A stretch of DNA of 64,000 nt from Mucilaginibacter sabulilitoris (lineage in GTDB: Bacteria; Bacteroidota; Bacteroidia; Sphingobacteriales; Sphingobacteriaceae). Both the position numbers and the translations under genes were made by a program. The notes below the pieces were generated by a model. It did not search any database, was not told the DNA's origin, and saw nothing but the letters and a program-made list of their open reading frames with translations. Location: contig NZ_CP139558.1 in the NCBI RefSeq assembly GCF_034262375.1, positions 3,472,001 through 3,536,000 of the forward strand, read 5' to 3'. Every line of letters starts with the position of its first letter. The first letter of the stretch is position 1. This document shows, piece after piece, positions 51,455 through 61,111 of this stretch.

Positions 51455-51661
51455 ATGACGCGCTACGAATTCAACATCCTCACTGACTACCATAAGGCCA
51501 ATGCAATCTGGCAGGGCGGCTTCCTAGCAGACCGTAGGGAGGACGGCTCACAGGCACAACTATATGCCGTAGACAATTTTTACGTAGCGCTATTTTATGA
51601 CGCGCGGGAAAACAAACAGATAAACCCCGGCCAGTTTGTTCAAATTCAGAAAATTTTATAG
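51455..51661 (+). CDS. Small hypothetical protein, probably from a leaderless mRNA
   Basis: A 68-residue soluble protein (MTRYEFNILTDYHKANAIWQ, ending FVQIQKIL). The promoter 5 bp upstream supports expression. Acidic and aromatic composition, no membrane helix, no known family recognised. It converges on the ECF sigma gene 18 bp away. Confidence 0.65.
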   Translation: MTRYEFNILTDYHKANAIWQGGFLADRREDGSQAQLYAVDNFYVALFYDARENKQINPGQFVQIQKIL

Positions 51662-51679
51662 ATCATATCGATTCCTTTT

Positions 51680-52282
51680 CTATTGTAAAAACCTGAATAT
51701 GATTACCAGCAAAATATATTTTAATCCGTTTCTTAAATGTTTTAAAGCATTTGAAAGCTGGTTTTCTACGGTGCGCCTTGAAATTTGCAGGCGATCCGCA
51801 ATTTCGGCAATCGACAGGTTTTCCTTACGGCTCATAGTATAAATTTCACGGCAACGTTTGGGGAGGTCATTTAGCAGGTGGTCAACTTCTAAATCCAATT
51901 CACTTTTATAAAGGGCGGTTTCTCCAAAATTAACCGCGACATGCGGGTTGCTTAAATCAGCGTTATCTTCGGTATACTCATAGTTTTCCACGTAATTGAT
52001 CGGAATTGCTTTTAATATTTGTTTTTTTCTGATGCCATGATAGCTGGCTGCTGTAATTACGTAGCTTTTAAATGATTTAATATGCAATTCGTGCCGTTTC
52101 TTCCAGATATTCAGGAAAACATCATGAGTAATTTCAAGGCAGGTTTCCTGATCCTTTACATACCTGAAGGCCATAGTATATACTTTTGACCAGTGGCGCT
52201 CAAATAATTGATTAAACGCCTTTTCGTCATTGATAATAATAGCTTCTAATAATTCGGAATCTGTTAAATTATTTTTAAGCAT
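51680..52282 (-). CDS. ECF sigma factor (FecI type) of PUL 2
   Basis: A 200-residue RNA polymerase sigma-70-family factor. Region 2 reads NDEKAFNQLFERHWSKVYTM, ATYRFVKDQETC-like (here AFRYVKDQETCLEITHDVFL) and IWKKRHEL. Region 4 reads LPKRCREIYTMSRKENLSIA then EIADRLQISRRTVENQLSNAL, the DNA-binding HTH. The C-terminus is hydrophobic (YILLVIIFRFLQ), unusual for a soluble sigma factor and common in Bacteroidota FecI-like ones. It is divergent from fecR, where the usual order has them in one direction. Confidence 0.92.
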   Translation of the reverse strand: MLKNNLTDSELLEAIIINDEKAFNQLFERHWSKVYTMAFRYVKDQETCLEITHDVFLNIWKKRHELHIKSFKSYVITAASYHGIRKKQILKAIPINYVENYEYTEDNADLSNPHVAVNFGETALYKSELDLEVDHLLNDLPKRCREIYTMSRKENLSIAEIADRLQISRRTVENQLSNALKHLRNGLKYILLVIIFRFLQ

Positions 52283-52490
52283 ACATTGGTTTGCATAAAG
52301 CTATATATTAAAAATTAGTAAGTGAAACTTTTATTAACACACATTTAACTTTGCCCCACACTCCGGCTATTTTTCAGGCATCCTTGGCCTCATTTCAGAA
52401 ATATTCAAAATATTTCAACTTTTTTATGTGCGTGGCAAGTGAAAATTGTATCAGATACTTATATAAACCAATTATATAAAGTATTGCCTC

Positions 52491-53654
52491 ATGACGGAAA
52501 ATGAATATTTGGCGCTCTGCGAGAAATATCTGAATGGCCATTGTACACCCGGGGAAGAAGCTCGTTTACAACAGTACCAGAATGAGTTTGGCATGGCAGA
52601 AGAGCAGTGGAGCGATAGTGATATGGGCGACCAGGAGCATATGAAGCGCTTACTTTACAGCAGGCTACAGCAAAGTATGAAAGTGCGGCCTAAGCCTGAT
52701 GTTCGTAAACTTACCTGGAAATATGCCGCTGCTGCATCTGTACTCATATTTCTATGTGTAGGAATATATATCAGCAACAGATCATCCGGTAGCCGTAACC
52801 CTTCTGAAAAAAAATCAACAGTTTTCAAAAATGATATAAGACCTGGGTCAAATAAAGCGGTACTCACGCTTGCCGACGGTAGCCATATCGTACTTGATAA
52901 TGCCAAAAAAGGGGTGTTGACCAGACAAGGCGGTACTGCGGTGACCAAATCGGCCAATGGTCTTATCGTTTATAATTTCAATAAAACAGTTACCCAGCCG
53001 CAGGCGGCTAACCACTTAAATACCATTACCATTCCGCGTGGAGGTAAATACCAGATCGTGCTGCCCGATGGCACTAACGTTTGGCTCAATTCATCATCAA
53101 CGCTAACATTTCCGACATCTTTTGCGGGAGCAGAACGGGATGTACAACTAACCGGTGAAGCTTATTTTGAAGTTGCCAAGAAGAAGCGTATGCCATTTAA
53201 AGTAATGCTCAACAATAACACCGAAGTAAAGGTTTTAGGCACCCATTTTAACATTATGGCTTATGATGATGAACCTGAGGTAAGAACAACGCTGTTGGAA
53301 GGCTCTGTTAAATTAACCAATAAACAGGGCAATGTATTACTCGCTCCCGGGCAGCAGGGTGTTATTGAAAGAAAAGACAATGCAGCCTTCAGGGTCCGTG
53401 ATGTTAATACAGCGCAGGACATAGCCTGGAAAAACGGAAGCTTCATGTTTGTTAATGATGATATCCGGAGCATTATGAAACGAGTATCCAGGTGGTATAA
53501 TGTAGATATCGAATATACCAGCAATATTACCGACCGCACCTTTACCGGCACCATTTCACAGTTTGAAAATATAACAGAGGTACTCAAGTTGTTGCAACTT
53601 ACCGGTGCTGTTCATTTTAAAATAGAAGAAAGGAGGATTCTCGTCATGCAATAA
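52491..53654 (+). CDS. FecR-type anti-sigma factor
   Basis: A 387-residue membrane-spanning anti-sigma. The short cytoplasmic part has ENEYLALCEKYLNGHCTPGE. One membrane helix follows (YAAAASVLIFLCVGIYISN, about residues 79-97). The periplasmic FecR domain contains ITIPRGGKYQIVLPDGTNVW and LNSSSTLTFPTSFAG, with FEVAKKKRMPFKV and VLGTHFNIMAY. The DUF4974 tail is NDDIRSIMKRVSRWYNVDIE. It holds the divergent ECF sigma inactive until the STN domain of the adjoining SusC signals substrate. Confidence 0.94.
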   Translation: MTENEYLALCEKYLNGHCTPGEEARLQQYQNEFGMAEEQWSDSDMGDQEHMKRLLYSRLQQSMKVRPKPDVRKLTWKYAAAASVLIFLCVGIYISNRSSGSRNPSEKKSTVFKNDIRPGSNKAVLTLADGSHIVLDNAKKGVLTRQGGTAVTKSANGLIVYNFNKTVTQPQAANHLNTITIPRGGKYQIVLPDGTNVWLNSSSTLTFPTSFAGAERDVQLTGEAYFEVAKKKRMPFKVMLNNNTEVKVLGTHFNIMAYDDEPEVRTTLLEGSVKLTNKQGNVLLAPGQQGVIERKDNAAFRVRDVNTAQDIAWKNGSFMFVNDDIRSIMKRVSRWYNVDIEYTSNITDRTFTGTISQFENITEVLKLLQLTGAVHFKIEERRILVMQ

Positions 53655-53752
53655 AAATTACTACATCTTCAACCCAATAATGGTATAACATAAAAAAACC
53701 AGAAGCGTTCCGAGGCGCTCCTGGATAATGTCGGGTTATCCATTTACATCTG

Positions 53753-56700
53753 ATGAGAGAATCAATTTATAAACCCAAACTATTCAAAGATATGAATTTT
53801 CGACTTCTAATTAAATTTAGGAAGGTCTCCTGTATTCCTGCTATAAGGTTCCTAATCATGGTAAAAACGATCTTATTCTTAGTGTTTGTTTCTTTTCAGG
53901 CAACAGCTTCCATGTATGGTCAAACAGTAAGCCTCAATGTGAAAAATGAATCATTACACAAAGTACTCCTCCGGATACAAAAGCAAAGCGGATACAATGT
54001 ACTGTTTAATGACCAAATGTTAAAAAACACTGTTCCGGTAAACGTATCGCTATCAGGCGTACCCATTGAATATGCATTGAAAGAATGCTTTAAAGGCCAG
54101 CCGGTGACTTATGTGATAGAAGCCCGCACCGTAGTGGTGCAAACAAAGCCAGCATCAGTGATCGCCTCTGAAAGAAACGACATTACAATAACTGGTATAG
54201 TTACGGACGAAAAAGGAGTCACGCTACCTGGTGTGAGTGTAAAACTTAAAGGAACCACAAGTGGTGTGGTTACGGACGGCGCCGGGAAATTTTCTATACG
54301 CGGGCCGGGAAATGGTACGCTTGTATTTTCCTTTATAGGTTTTATAAGCCAGGAAATCGCCATCAATAACAGAATCGCTTTTACAATAAAACTGGTTGAA
54401 GAAAATAAAGCCCTTAATGAGGTGGTGGTAATTGGATATGGGACGGCCAAACGGAAAGACCTCACCGGTGCAGTTTCTTCGATTGATAACAAAACTATCA
54501 AAGATTTAGCGGTTACACGCGTTGATCAGGCCCTATCCGGCAAAATAGCGGGGGTACAGGTTAAAACGACATCTGGTGAGCCGGGTGCGGCACCGCAGGT
54601 GAGAATACGCGGTATCAGCAGTATCTCCGCCGGATCAGGTCCTTTATATGTGGTAGATGGCTTTCCCATAGACAATATTCAAACCCTCAACCCAAATGAT
54701 ATCGAAAGTCTCGACATTTTAAAAGATGCATCGGCCACTGCTATTTATGGTTCGCGCGGTTCAAATGGTGTTATCATTATTAACACCAAACGGGGGAAAT
54801 CAGGTAAAGCAACCATTGCCCTTGATTCCTATTATGGTTATCAGAGTGTATTGAGGGTTCCGCAGCTTAAAAATTCCATAGAGGAGGCAAACTATTATTA
54901 CGATGGTATCAAAAATCAAAATATTGATGCCGGTAATGATATTTCCGGCCCGCCCAACGCCTGGAAAGTAGTTGTCCCGCAGGATATTCTGGATGTGTTA
55001 AGCGGTAAAAACAAGATTGACGAAAATGCGCTTGACGCGATTTTACGGACCGCCCCGCAAAAGCAATATCAGCTTGCTGCTTCCGGTGGCACCGAAGGTG
55101 TAAGGTATTACCTAAGCGGTGAGTTTCTTGATCAGGATGGCCTGGTTAAAAATAGCTGGTTTAAAAGATATAATGTAAGGGCTAACATTGATGCCAACCT
55201 ATCAAAAAAGCTTACGGTGAAAGTAAATTTAAATCCCTCCTATGCAGAAAAAAGCTCACTTCCGGTAACAGGTACAGGTCCTAATGCTACTGATGTTTCG
55301 GGCAGTATAGTAAGCGCCGTAGCGGTTAACCCGTTTTATCCCTTGTTAGATGCTAATGGCAATTACACTATTTTCCGTGGTCTGGCCGCCAATGGTGATT
55401 TTCAGAACCCCTTAGCCGTAGTAAATGAAACCATTGCCAACACCAAAACATTTGGCTTTGTAGGTAACGTGAATGCCAGCTATAAAATCATTGATGGCCT
55501 TAACCTCAATATATTATTAGGCGGTAATATATCTACTATTAAAGACATGACCTTTAAACCGCAGTTGCCCGTTTTTTTTAACAACCCGGCATACGGTACA
55601 GACGCGCAAAACCTTGATGTAAATTGGCTTTCGGAATATACACTGAATTACACCAAAACTATGGGGAAGCATAATATATCGGCTGTGGGTGGTTTTACAG
55701 CTCAAAAGGATGTGTTTTCTACCAACAGTATGAACAGCAATAAGTTTCCTAACAACCTTGTGCCCACACTTAGCGCAACCAGCGGCCAGATCACCTACGG
55801 AACTTCAACAAAGTCTGAATGGTCGTTGCTGTCATACCTGGCCAGAATTAATTATAATTATGCGGGCAAATACTACCTAACAGCATCTATCCGTACTGAT
55901 GGCTCGTCCCGTTTTGGATCCGAGAAAAAATATGGTCTGTTTCCATCGGCAGCGCTGGCATGGCGTATATCGCAGGAAGATTTTTTAAAGGATGTAAGCT
56001 TTTTAAGCGATCTGAAGATCCGTACCAGTTATGGTAAAACAGGCAATAACAACATTGGCAATTATCAGCAATACGCGCTCATTAATTATCAGTCCTATCC
56101 GTTTGCGAATGCTGCCGTTGGCGGTTATTCACCCGGGCAATTAGCCAATCCTGCGCTTACCTGGGAAACCCAGCAGTCATTCAATACAGGTGTTGACATC
56201 AGCTTGTTTGACCGGAGAATAAATCTATCAGCCGATTACTTTCACTCTGTTAACAGTAATTTGCTGCTGAACGTAAATGTGCCTGCGGTAACCGGGTTCA
56301 GTACCGCGCTGCAAAATATTGGGGAAGTTAAAAACAAAGGATGGGAATTTGTTTTAAGTACCGATAACTTCAGGGGCAAATTCACATGGTCAACAGATTT
56401 TAATATCTCTACCTATAAAAATAAAGTAACCAAACTCGGTCCGCAGGGTGATCCTATCTATTCCGGCACCAACGTCACCATGATCGGGCAGCCTATAGGT
56501 ATGTTTTATGGCTATGTAACCGATGGCATATTTAAAAACCAGGCCGATATTGATAAAGGCCCGATTTACAATCCGGGTGCGGCTGACCATTCAAGGCCCG
56601 GTGATATTCGCTTTAAAGATATCAGTGGGCCAAACGGAACTCCCGATGGTGTGATCAACAGTTTTGATAAAACGATCATGGGTTCACCATACCCCAATTT

Positions 56701-57196
56701 CTACTACGGCATGACCAATAGATTTAGTTATGCGCGTATAAGTTTAAGCGTAAATGTGCAGGGTGTACACGGCAATCAGATCTACGATCTTTCAAGAGGA
56801 TCGGGAAACAGTACCCGCGGCCGTTACAGGGGTTACACCTTCACCAATAACTATTGGAAATCTGCTGATGATCCGGGAGATGGTAAAACACCAAGACCTA
56901 ATAACTCACCAACCGGTGGAGTACGCGAAAACAGCCAGGCATTTTTAGATGCTGGATCTTATTTGCGTGTAAACAATATTACTGTGGGTTATCAGCTACC
57001 GGATCAGTTTGTGCAAAAAATAGGTATCAGTGCGCTCCGGTTTTACTTTACGGCTACCAATCCTTTTATCGTAACAAAAAACACCGCGTTTAATCCCGAC
57101 GTAAGTACCAGTGCCGATGCGCTTACGCCAGGTTTGGAGGCTAATGATTATCCCATAGCCAAAAGCTTTGTTTTAGGACTAAACTTATCATTTTAA
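53753..57196 (+). CDS. STN-domain SusC/RagA TonB-dependent receptor of PUL 2
   Basis: A 1147-residue outer-membrane transporter and signal transducer. The signal region is about residues 1-62; an ATG at residue 12 may be the real start. The STN (secretin/TonB N-terminal) domain covers VSLNVKNESLHKVLLRIQKQ and SGYNVLFNDQML, the part that contacts FecR. Then come a carboxypeptidase-like domain (TITGIVTDEKGVTLPGVSVK), the TonB box (LNEVVVIGYGTAKRKDLTGA), the plug (DASATAIYGSRGSNGVIIIN) and a barrel ending FVLGLNLSF. susD follows after 11 bp. Confidence 0.95.
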   Translation: MRESIYKPKLFKDMNFRLLIKFRKVSCIPAIRFLIMVKTILFLVFVSFQATASMYGQTVSLNVKNESLHKVLLRIQKQSGYNVLFNDQMLKNTVPVNVSLSGVPIEYALKECFKGQPVTYVIEARTVVVQTKPASVIASERNDITITGIVTDEKGVTLPGVSVKLKGTTSGVVTDGAGKFSIRGPGNGTLVFSFIGFISQEIAINNRIAFTIKLVEENKALNEVVVIGYGTAKRKDLTGAVSSIDNKTIKDLAVTRVDQALSGKIAGVQVKTTSGEPGAAPQVRIRGISSISAGSGPLYVVDGFPIDNIQTLNPNDIESLDILKDASATAIYGSRGSNGVIIINTKRGKSGKATIALDSYYGYQSVLRVPQLKNSIEEANYYYDGIKNQNIDAGNDISGPPNAWKVVVPQDILDVLSGKNKIDENALDAILRTAPQKQYQLAASGGTEGVRYYLSGEFLDQDGLVKNSWFKRYNVRANIDANLSKKLTVKVNLNPSYAEKSSLPVTGTGPNATDVSGSIVSAVAVNPFYPLLDANGNYTIFRGLAANGDFQNPLAVVNETIANTKTFGFVGNVNASYKIIDGLNLNILLGGNISTIKDMTFKPQLPVFFNNPAYGTDAQNLDVNWLSEYTLNYTKTMGKHNISAVGGFTAQKDVFSTNSMNSNKFPNNLVPTLSATSGQITYGTSTKSEWSLLSYLARINYNYAGKYYLTASIRTDGSSRFGSEKKYGLFPSAALAWRISQEDFLKDVSFLSDLKIRTSYGKTGNNNIGNYQQYALINYQSYPFANAAVGGYSPGQLANPALTWETQQSFNTGVDISLFDRRINLSADYFHSVNSNLLLNVNVPAVTGFSTALQNIGEVKNKGWEFVLSTDNFRGKFTWSTDFNISTYKNKVTKLGPQGDPIYSGTNVTMIGQPIGMFYGYVTDGIFKNQADIDKGPIYNPGAADHSRPGDIRFKDISGPNGTPDGVINSFDKTIMGSPYPNFYYGMTNRFSYARISLSVNVQGVHGNQIYDLSRGSGNSTRGRYRGYTFTNNYWKSADDPGDGKTPRPNNSPTGGVRENSQAFLDAGSYLRVNNITVGYQLPDQFVQKIGISALRFYFTATNPFIVTKNTAFNPDVSTSADALTPGLEANDYPIAKSFVLGLNLSF

Positions 57197-57207
57197 CAGT
57201 AATCATT

Positions 57208-58653
57208 ATGAAAAAGATAATCAGCATACTTGCCCTAAGCATTGTGTTTATGGCATCATGTAAAAAGAGTTTTATTGAATTAACACCGCCATCATCGGTT
57301 AGCGTTGACGCCGTTTATAAAACCGACAAAGATTTTCAGGATGCTACCACAGGTGTTTACAGTACCTATGAAGACCAGTATCAGAACTTTTGGATGTTTG
57401 GCGATGTACGTGGCGACGACTCCTGGCAGCAGGTAATAAAAAACTCACCCTGGTATTTTGTTGATGTTTTTACCACCAACAGCTCAGATGGGCTTATGAG
57501 CAGCACCTGGCTTAATTACTACAAGATCATTTACGGTTCGAATACCATCCTTTCTAAAATTGCAGCAACAGACTCTGCTGTGGTAACCAATAAACAGCGT
57601 TATATGGCAGAGGCACACTTTCTGCGTGCGCTTGCCTATTTTGACCTGGTTAGAATATTTGGCGATGTGCCTATGATCACCAAACCGGTAACCATTGAAG
57701 AATCATATAAAATTGGCCGCGAAAAGGTAGATGACATTTATAATAAGGTAATTATTCCTGATCTGATTGCTGCTGAAGCGGCGTTGCCCCAAAAATATAC
57801 AGGGCCTGACATCGGACGGGCTACCAAAGGGGCGGCCAGCGCATTATTAGGCAAAGTATATTTATACCGAAAGGATTTTGCAAACGCTGAGAAAAAGTTT
57901 CAGGAGGTAACCACTATGGGCTACGCCTTACTACCCAATTATAATGACCTGTTTGACTATACCAAGGATGAGCATCACAGCGAATATATATTTGACATTG
58001 AGTATGAGCAAGGCATTGGCCGCGGCAGTATTTTTACCAACCAGTTTATGCCAAACTCGGGGCCAATGGCTACATTTTTTGGTGTTAACGGCACGCTGCA
58101 GGAAACCAATTCGCCCACGCAAAAATTAATGGATGCTTTTGACCCGAACGACAAGCGGAAAGATATTACGGTAGGTGTAGCAGGAGGTTTTTACAACGGC
58201 AACCACGATTTTATTACCCTGCCGCCACAAACTTCACAAACTTATACTAAAAAGTACCTTACGCCTGTGCAAACGGGTAACGACAGCCGTGCCAACTGGA
58301 AGGTAATAAGATATGGCGATGTGCTCCTGATGTATGCCGAGGCGCTGAATGAAAATGGCAAGACCGCCGAAGCGCTTCAATACCTTAACCAGATACGGAC
58401 AAGGGCGGGACTGGCTGGCTATAGTAGCCTGTCTCCAGCTGATACTCGTGAAAAAATTTACCTCGAACGCCGTTTTGAACTTTCGTTTGAAGGTCAGCGT
58501 TGGTTTGATCTTGTACGGACAGGCCGTGCCTACGATACCATGAAGGCGACCGATATGCAACCGTATATGACTGTTTTTCCTATTCCGCTTACACAAATAC
58601 AGCTCATGAATAACCCATCCATATTTCCTCAAAATGCGGGTTATGGACAGTAA
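57208..58653 (+). CDS. SusD/RagB-type lipoprotein of PUL 2
   Basis: A 481-residue surface lipoprotein; signal MKKIISILALSIVFMASC, Cys18. SusD marks: SFIELTPPSSVSVDAVYKTD, MAEAHFLRALAYFDLVRIFG, IGRATKGAASALLGKVYLYR, the ALNENGKTAEALQYLNQIRT TPR region and FELSFEGQRWFDLVRTGRAY. It binds the substrate and closes the SusC pore. Nothing in the sequence reveals the ligand. Confidence 0.94.
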   Translation: MKKIISILALSIVFMASCKKSFIELTPPSSVSVDAVYKTDKDFQDATTGVYSTYEDQYQNFWMFGDVRGDDSWQQVIKNSPWYFVDVFTTNSSDGLMSSTWLNYYKIIYGSNTILSKIAATDSAVVTNKQRYMAEAHFLRALAYFDLVRIFGDVPMITKPVTIEESYKIGREKVDDIYNKVIIPDLIAAEAALPQKYTGPDIGRATKGAASALLGKVYLYRKDFANAEKKFQEVTTMGYALLPNYNDLFDYTKDEHHSEYIFDIEYEQGIGRGSIFTNQFMPNSGPMATFFGVNGTLQETNSPTQKLMDAFDPNDKRKDITVGVAGGFYNGNHDFITLPPQTSQTYTKKYLTPVQTGNDSRANWKVIRYGDVLLMYAEALNENGKTAEALQYLNQIRTRAGLAGYSSLSPADTREKIYLERRFELSFEGQRWFDLVRTGRAYDTMKATDMQPYMTVFPIPLTQIQLMNNPSIFPQNAGYGQ

Positions 58654-58712
58654 GCATTTCATGACTTTATCAATTAATAAATTATCCATCGACCTTTAAA
58701 TTATCAACTTAT

Positions 58713-61034
58713 ATGTCAGATCATTCAGCATTTACAGATACAGGCGACAGCAGACGGTCGTTCCTGAAAAAAAGCATGCTTGCCAGCGCATTGCTGGCTA
58801 CAGCCGATTTGGTATCCTTTGCATCACCTAAAAACGATGCTCAACCGGAAGCAGCTGCAGAAAAGCTACCATGGTACAAGGAACTCACCCGCTGGGGGCA
58901 GGTAAACATATCAGAAAAAGACCCCGCGCATTATGATATTGCCTGGTGGCGTAAATACTGGAAACGTACCAGCATACAGGGTATTGTAGTAAATGCAGGA
59001 GGCATAGTTGCCTATTATCCCAGCAAGGTTCCGCTCCATCACCCGGCAGAATACCTTAAGGGCGGAGACCTTTTCGGCGACTTATGCCGCGCGGCGCATG
59101 AAGATGGCATTGCCGTATTTGCCCGCATGGACTCCAACCGTGCATACGAGGAGGTTTACAAAGCCCATCCCGACTGGTTTTGTGTAGATATTGACGGTAA
59201 ACCTATTAAAGCAGGCGAACTTTATATTACCTGCGTAAACGGGCCTTATTATAACCAACATATACCCGCCATTCTGCGCGAAATATACACGCTATATAAA
59301 CCCGAAGGCTTTACCGATAACAGCTGGAGCGGTTTGGGCCGCGAAACCATTTGCTATTGCGACAACTGCAAAAAGAGTTTCCGTGACAAAACCAGGAACG
59401 ATATTCCCAAATCCAAAAACTGGGAAGATAAAGTTTACAAACAATGGATCCGCTGGAATTACGACCGCAGACTGGAAATATGGGACCTGAACAACCGGAC
59501 TACCAAAGAGGTAGGCGGACCGGATTGCACGTGGTCTGGAATGAACAGTGGTTCCATCAGCGGACAAAGCAGGAGTTTTAGGGATTTTAAAGAAATCTGT
59601 AAACGCGCGGATATCATTATGTTGGATGATCAGTCGCGGTCAAATGCCGCCGGCTTTCAGCATAATGGCATTAATGGCAAACTGATACACGGCCTTTTGG
59701 GCTGGGATAAACTGGTGCCCGAAAGCATGGCCATGTACCAGGCAGGCAGGCCATGGTACCGGCTGGCCTGTAAACCACCCGAAGAAGCACGCATGTGGTC
59801 AATAAATGGTATGGCCGGCGGTATACAACCCTGGTGGCACATCCTGGCCGCCTCTCATGACGACCGGCGGATGTACAGTACCTTTGTTCCGCTTTTCAAC
59901 TGGCACAAAGCCAATCAGCAATACCTTATTAACCGTAAGCCTGTTGCCCGGGTTGGCGTGGTATGGTCACAGGAAAATGCAGATTATTATGGTAAGGATA
60001 ATTCCGATGCGCTTGTAGAGTTGCCTATCATGGGCATGACACAGGCGTTGTTAAAAGGCCGGATTCCCTACCTGATGGTTCATGCTGATCATATTGAACG
60101 CGATGCCGCCCAGTTTGATGTACTGGTGCTGCCAAATCTCGCCGTAATGTCTGACAAACAGGTTGCTGCTGTAAAGGCCTTTGTTGAACGAGGAGGTAGT
60201 TTAATTGCAAGCGGCGAAACCAGCTTGTATAATGAATGGGGCGAGAAACGCGATGATTATGCGCTTGGCGACCTATTTTGCGCACATATCAAATCGGGGG
60301 AATCAATTAAGCCTCCGAAAGAAAGATTTTCGGGTGATGCCTATCATACTTACCTCCGTTTGCTGCCTGAAATGCGCAAAGGTGTAGACGGTCCATCCTC
60401 GGGCACAGAGCCGGCCTTGAGCGGAAAACGCCATGAAATATTTAAGGGCTATGACGAAACTGATATTATCCCTTTTGGCGGTTTGTTAAGTCCGCTGAAA
60501 TTGGATCAAGGTGCAGAAGCAGTGCTTACATTTATTCCGCAGTTCCCCGTTTACCCACCTGAAACAGCATGGATGCGCGTACCTAAAACAGATATTCCGG
60601 GATTGATCATTAATACCGGTAAAAAAGGTAACCGCGTTGCTTTCATCCCTGCTGATATTGACAAACAATATGGCAGAGACAATTTGCCGGATCATGGCAA
60701 TTTACTGGCAAACATTGTGAGGTGGGCCGCGAAAGGCGAAGTTGGACTTAACGTTACCGGGGCGGGTATGGTAGATTGCCATTTGTATAAACAGGCTGGG
60801 CGTATGATTTTGCATATCGTTAACCTGTCAAACGCTGCCACATGGCGCCAGCCGGTTGATGAGTTAACGGGAATAGGTCCTTTAAAGGTACAGGTAAAAT
60901 TAGCCGACGGCGTTAAAGGAAAAACGGTTCGTTCTATTGTAACCAACCAGCCTGTTATTGCCCGGGCAGAAAACGGATATTGCTATTTTGAGATAAAAAC
61001 AGTGCTTAATCATGAGGTCATTGTGTTAGGCTAA
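58713..61034 (+). CDS. Tat-exported glycoside-hydrolase-like protein of PUL 2
   Basis: A 773-residue protein. The N-terminus has a twin-arginine signal (DSRRSFLKKSMLASALLATA). Residues about 50-390 look like a TIM barrel of the hypothetical-glycosyl-hydrolase or GH29/GH42-related sort: DIAWWRKYWKRTSIQGIVVN, DGIAVFARMDSNRAYEEVYK, HPDWFCVDIDGKPIKAGELY and GFTDNSWSGLGRETICYCDN then CKKSF. Asp and Glu candidates are many; a catalytic pair is not assigned. Residues about 400-560 resemble a beta-galactosidase trimerisation domain (LVLPNLAVMSDKQVAAVKAF). The tail is a beta-sandwich. Folding before export implies a cofactor or tight metal site. Confidence 0.65.
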   Translation: MSDHSAFTDTGDSRRSFLKKSMLASALLATADLVSFASPKNDAQPEAAAEKLPWYKELTRWGQVNISEKDPAHYDIAWWRKYWKRTSIQGIVVNAGGIVAYYPSKVPLHHPAEYLKGGDLFGDLCRAAHEDGIAVFARMDSNRAYEEVYKAHPDWFCVDIDGKPIKAGELYITCVNGPYYNQHIPAILREIYTLYKPEGFTDNSWSGLGRETICYCDNCKKSFRDKTRNDIPKSKNWEDKVYKQWIRWNYDRRLEIWDLNNRTTKEVGGPDCTWSGMNSGSISGQSRSFRDFKEICKRADIIMLDDQSRSNAAGFQHNGINGKLIHGLLGWDKLVPESMAMYQAGRPWYRLACKPPEEARMWSINGMAGGIQPWWHILAASHDDRRMYSTFVPLFNWHKANQQYLINRKPVARVGVVWSQENADYYGKDNSDALVELPIMGMTQALLKGRIPYLMVHADHIERDAAQFDVLVLPNLAVMSDKQVAAVKAFVERGGSLIASGETSLYNEWGEKRDDYALGDLFCAHIKSGESIKPPKERFSGDAYHTYLRLLPEMRKGVDGPSSGTEPALSGKRHEIFKGYDETDIIPFGGLLSPLKLDQGAEAVLTFIPQFPVYPPETAWMRVPKTDIPGLIINTGKKGNRVAFIPADIDKQYGRDNLPDHGNLLANIVRWAAKGEVGLNVTGAGMVDCHLYKQAGRMILHIVNLSNAATWRQPVDELTGIGPLKVQVKLADGVKGKTVRSIVTNQPVIARAENGYCYFEIKTVLNHEVIVLG

Positions 61035-61111
61035 GTGCCTGTTTTTTTCAGATCCGTATGATGGGTCAATTACCTCATCATACGGTTTGCCATCTTTTAC
61101 TAAATTATAAT

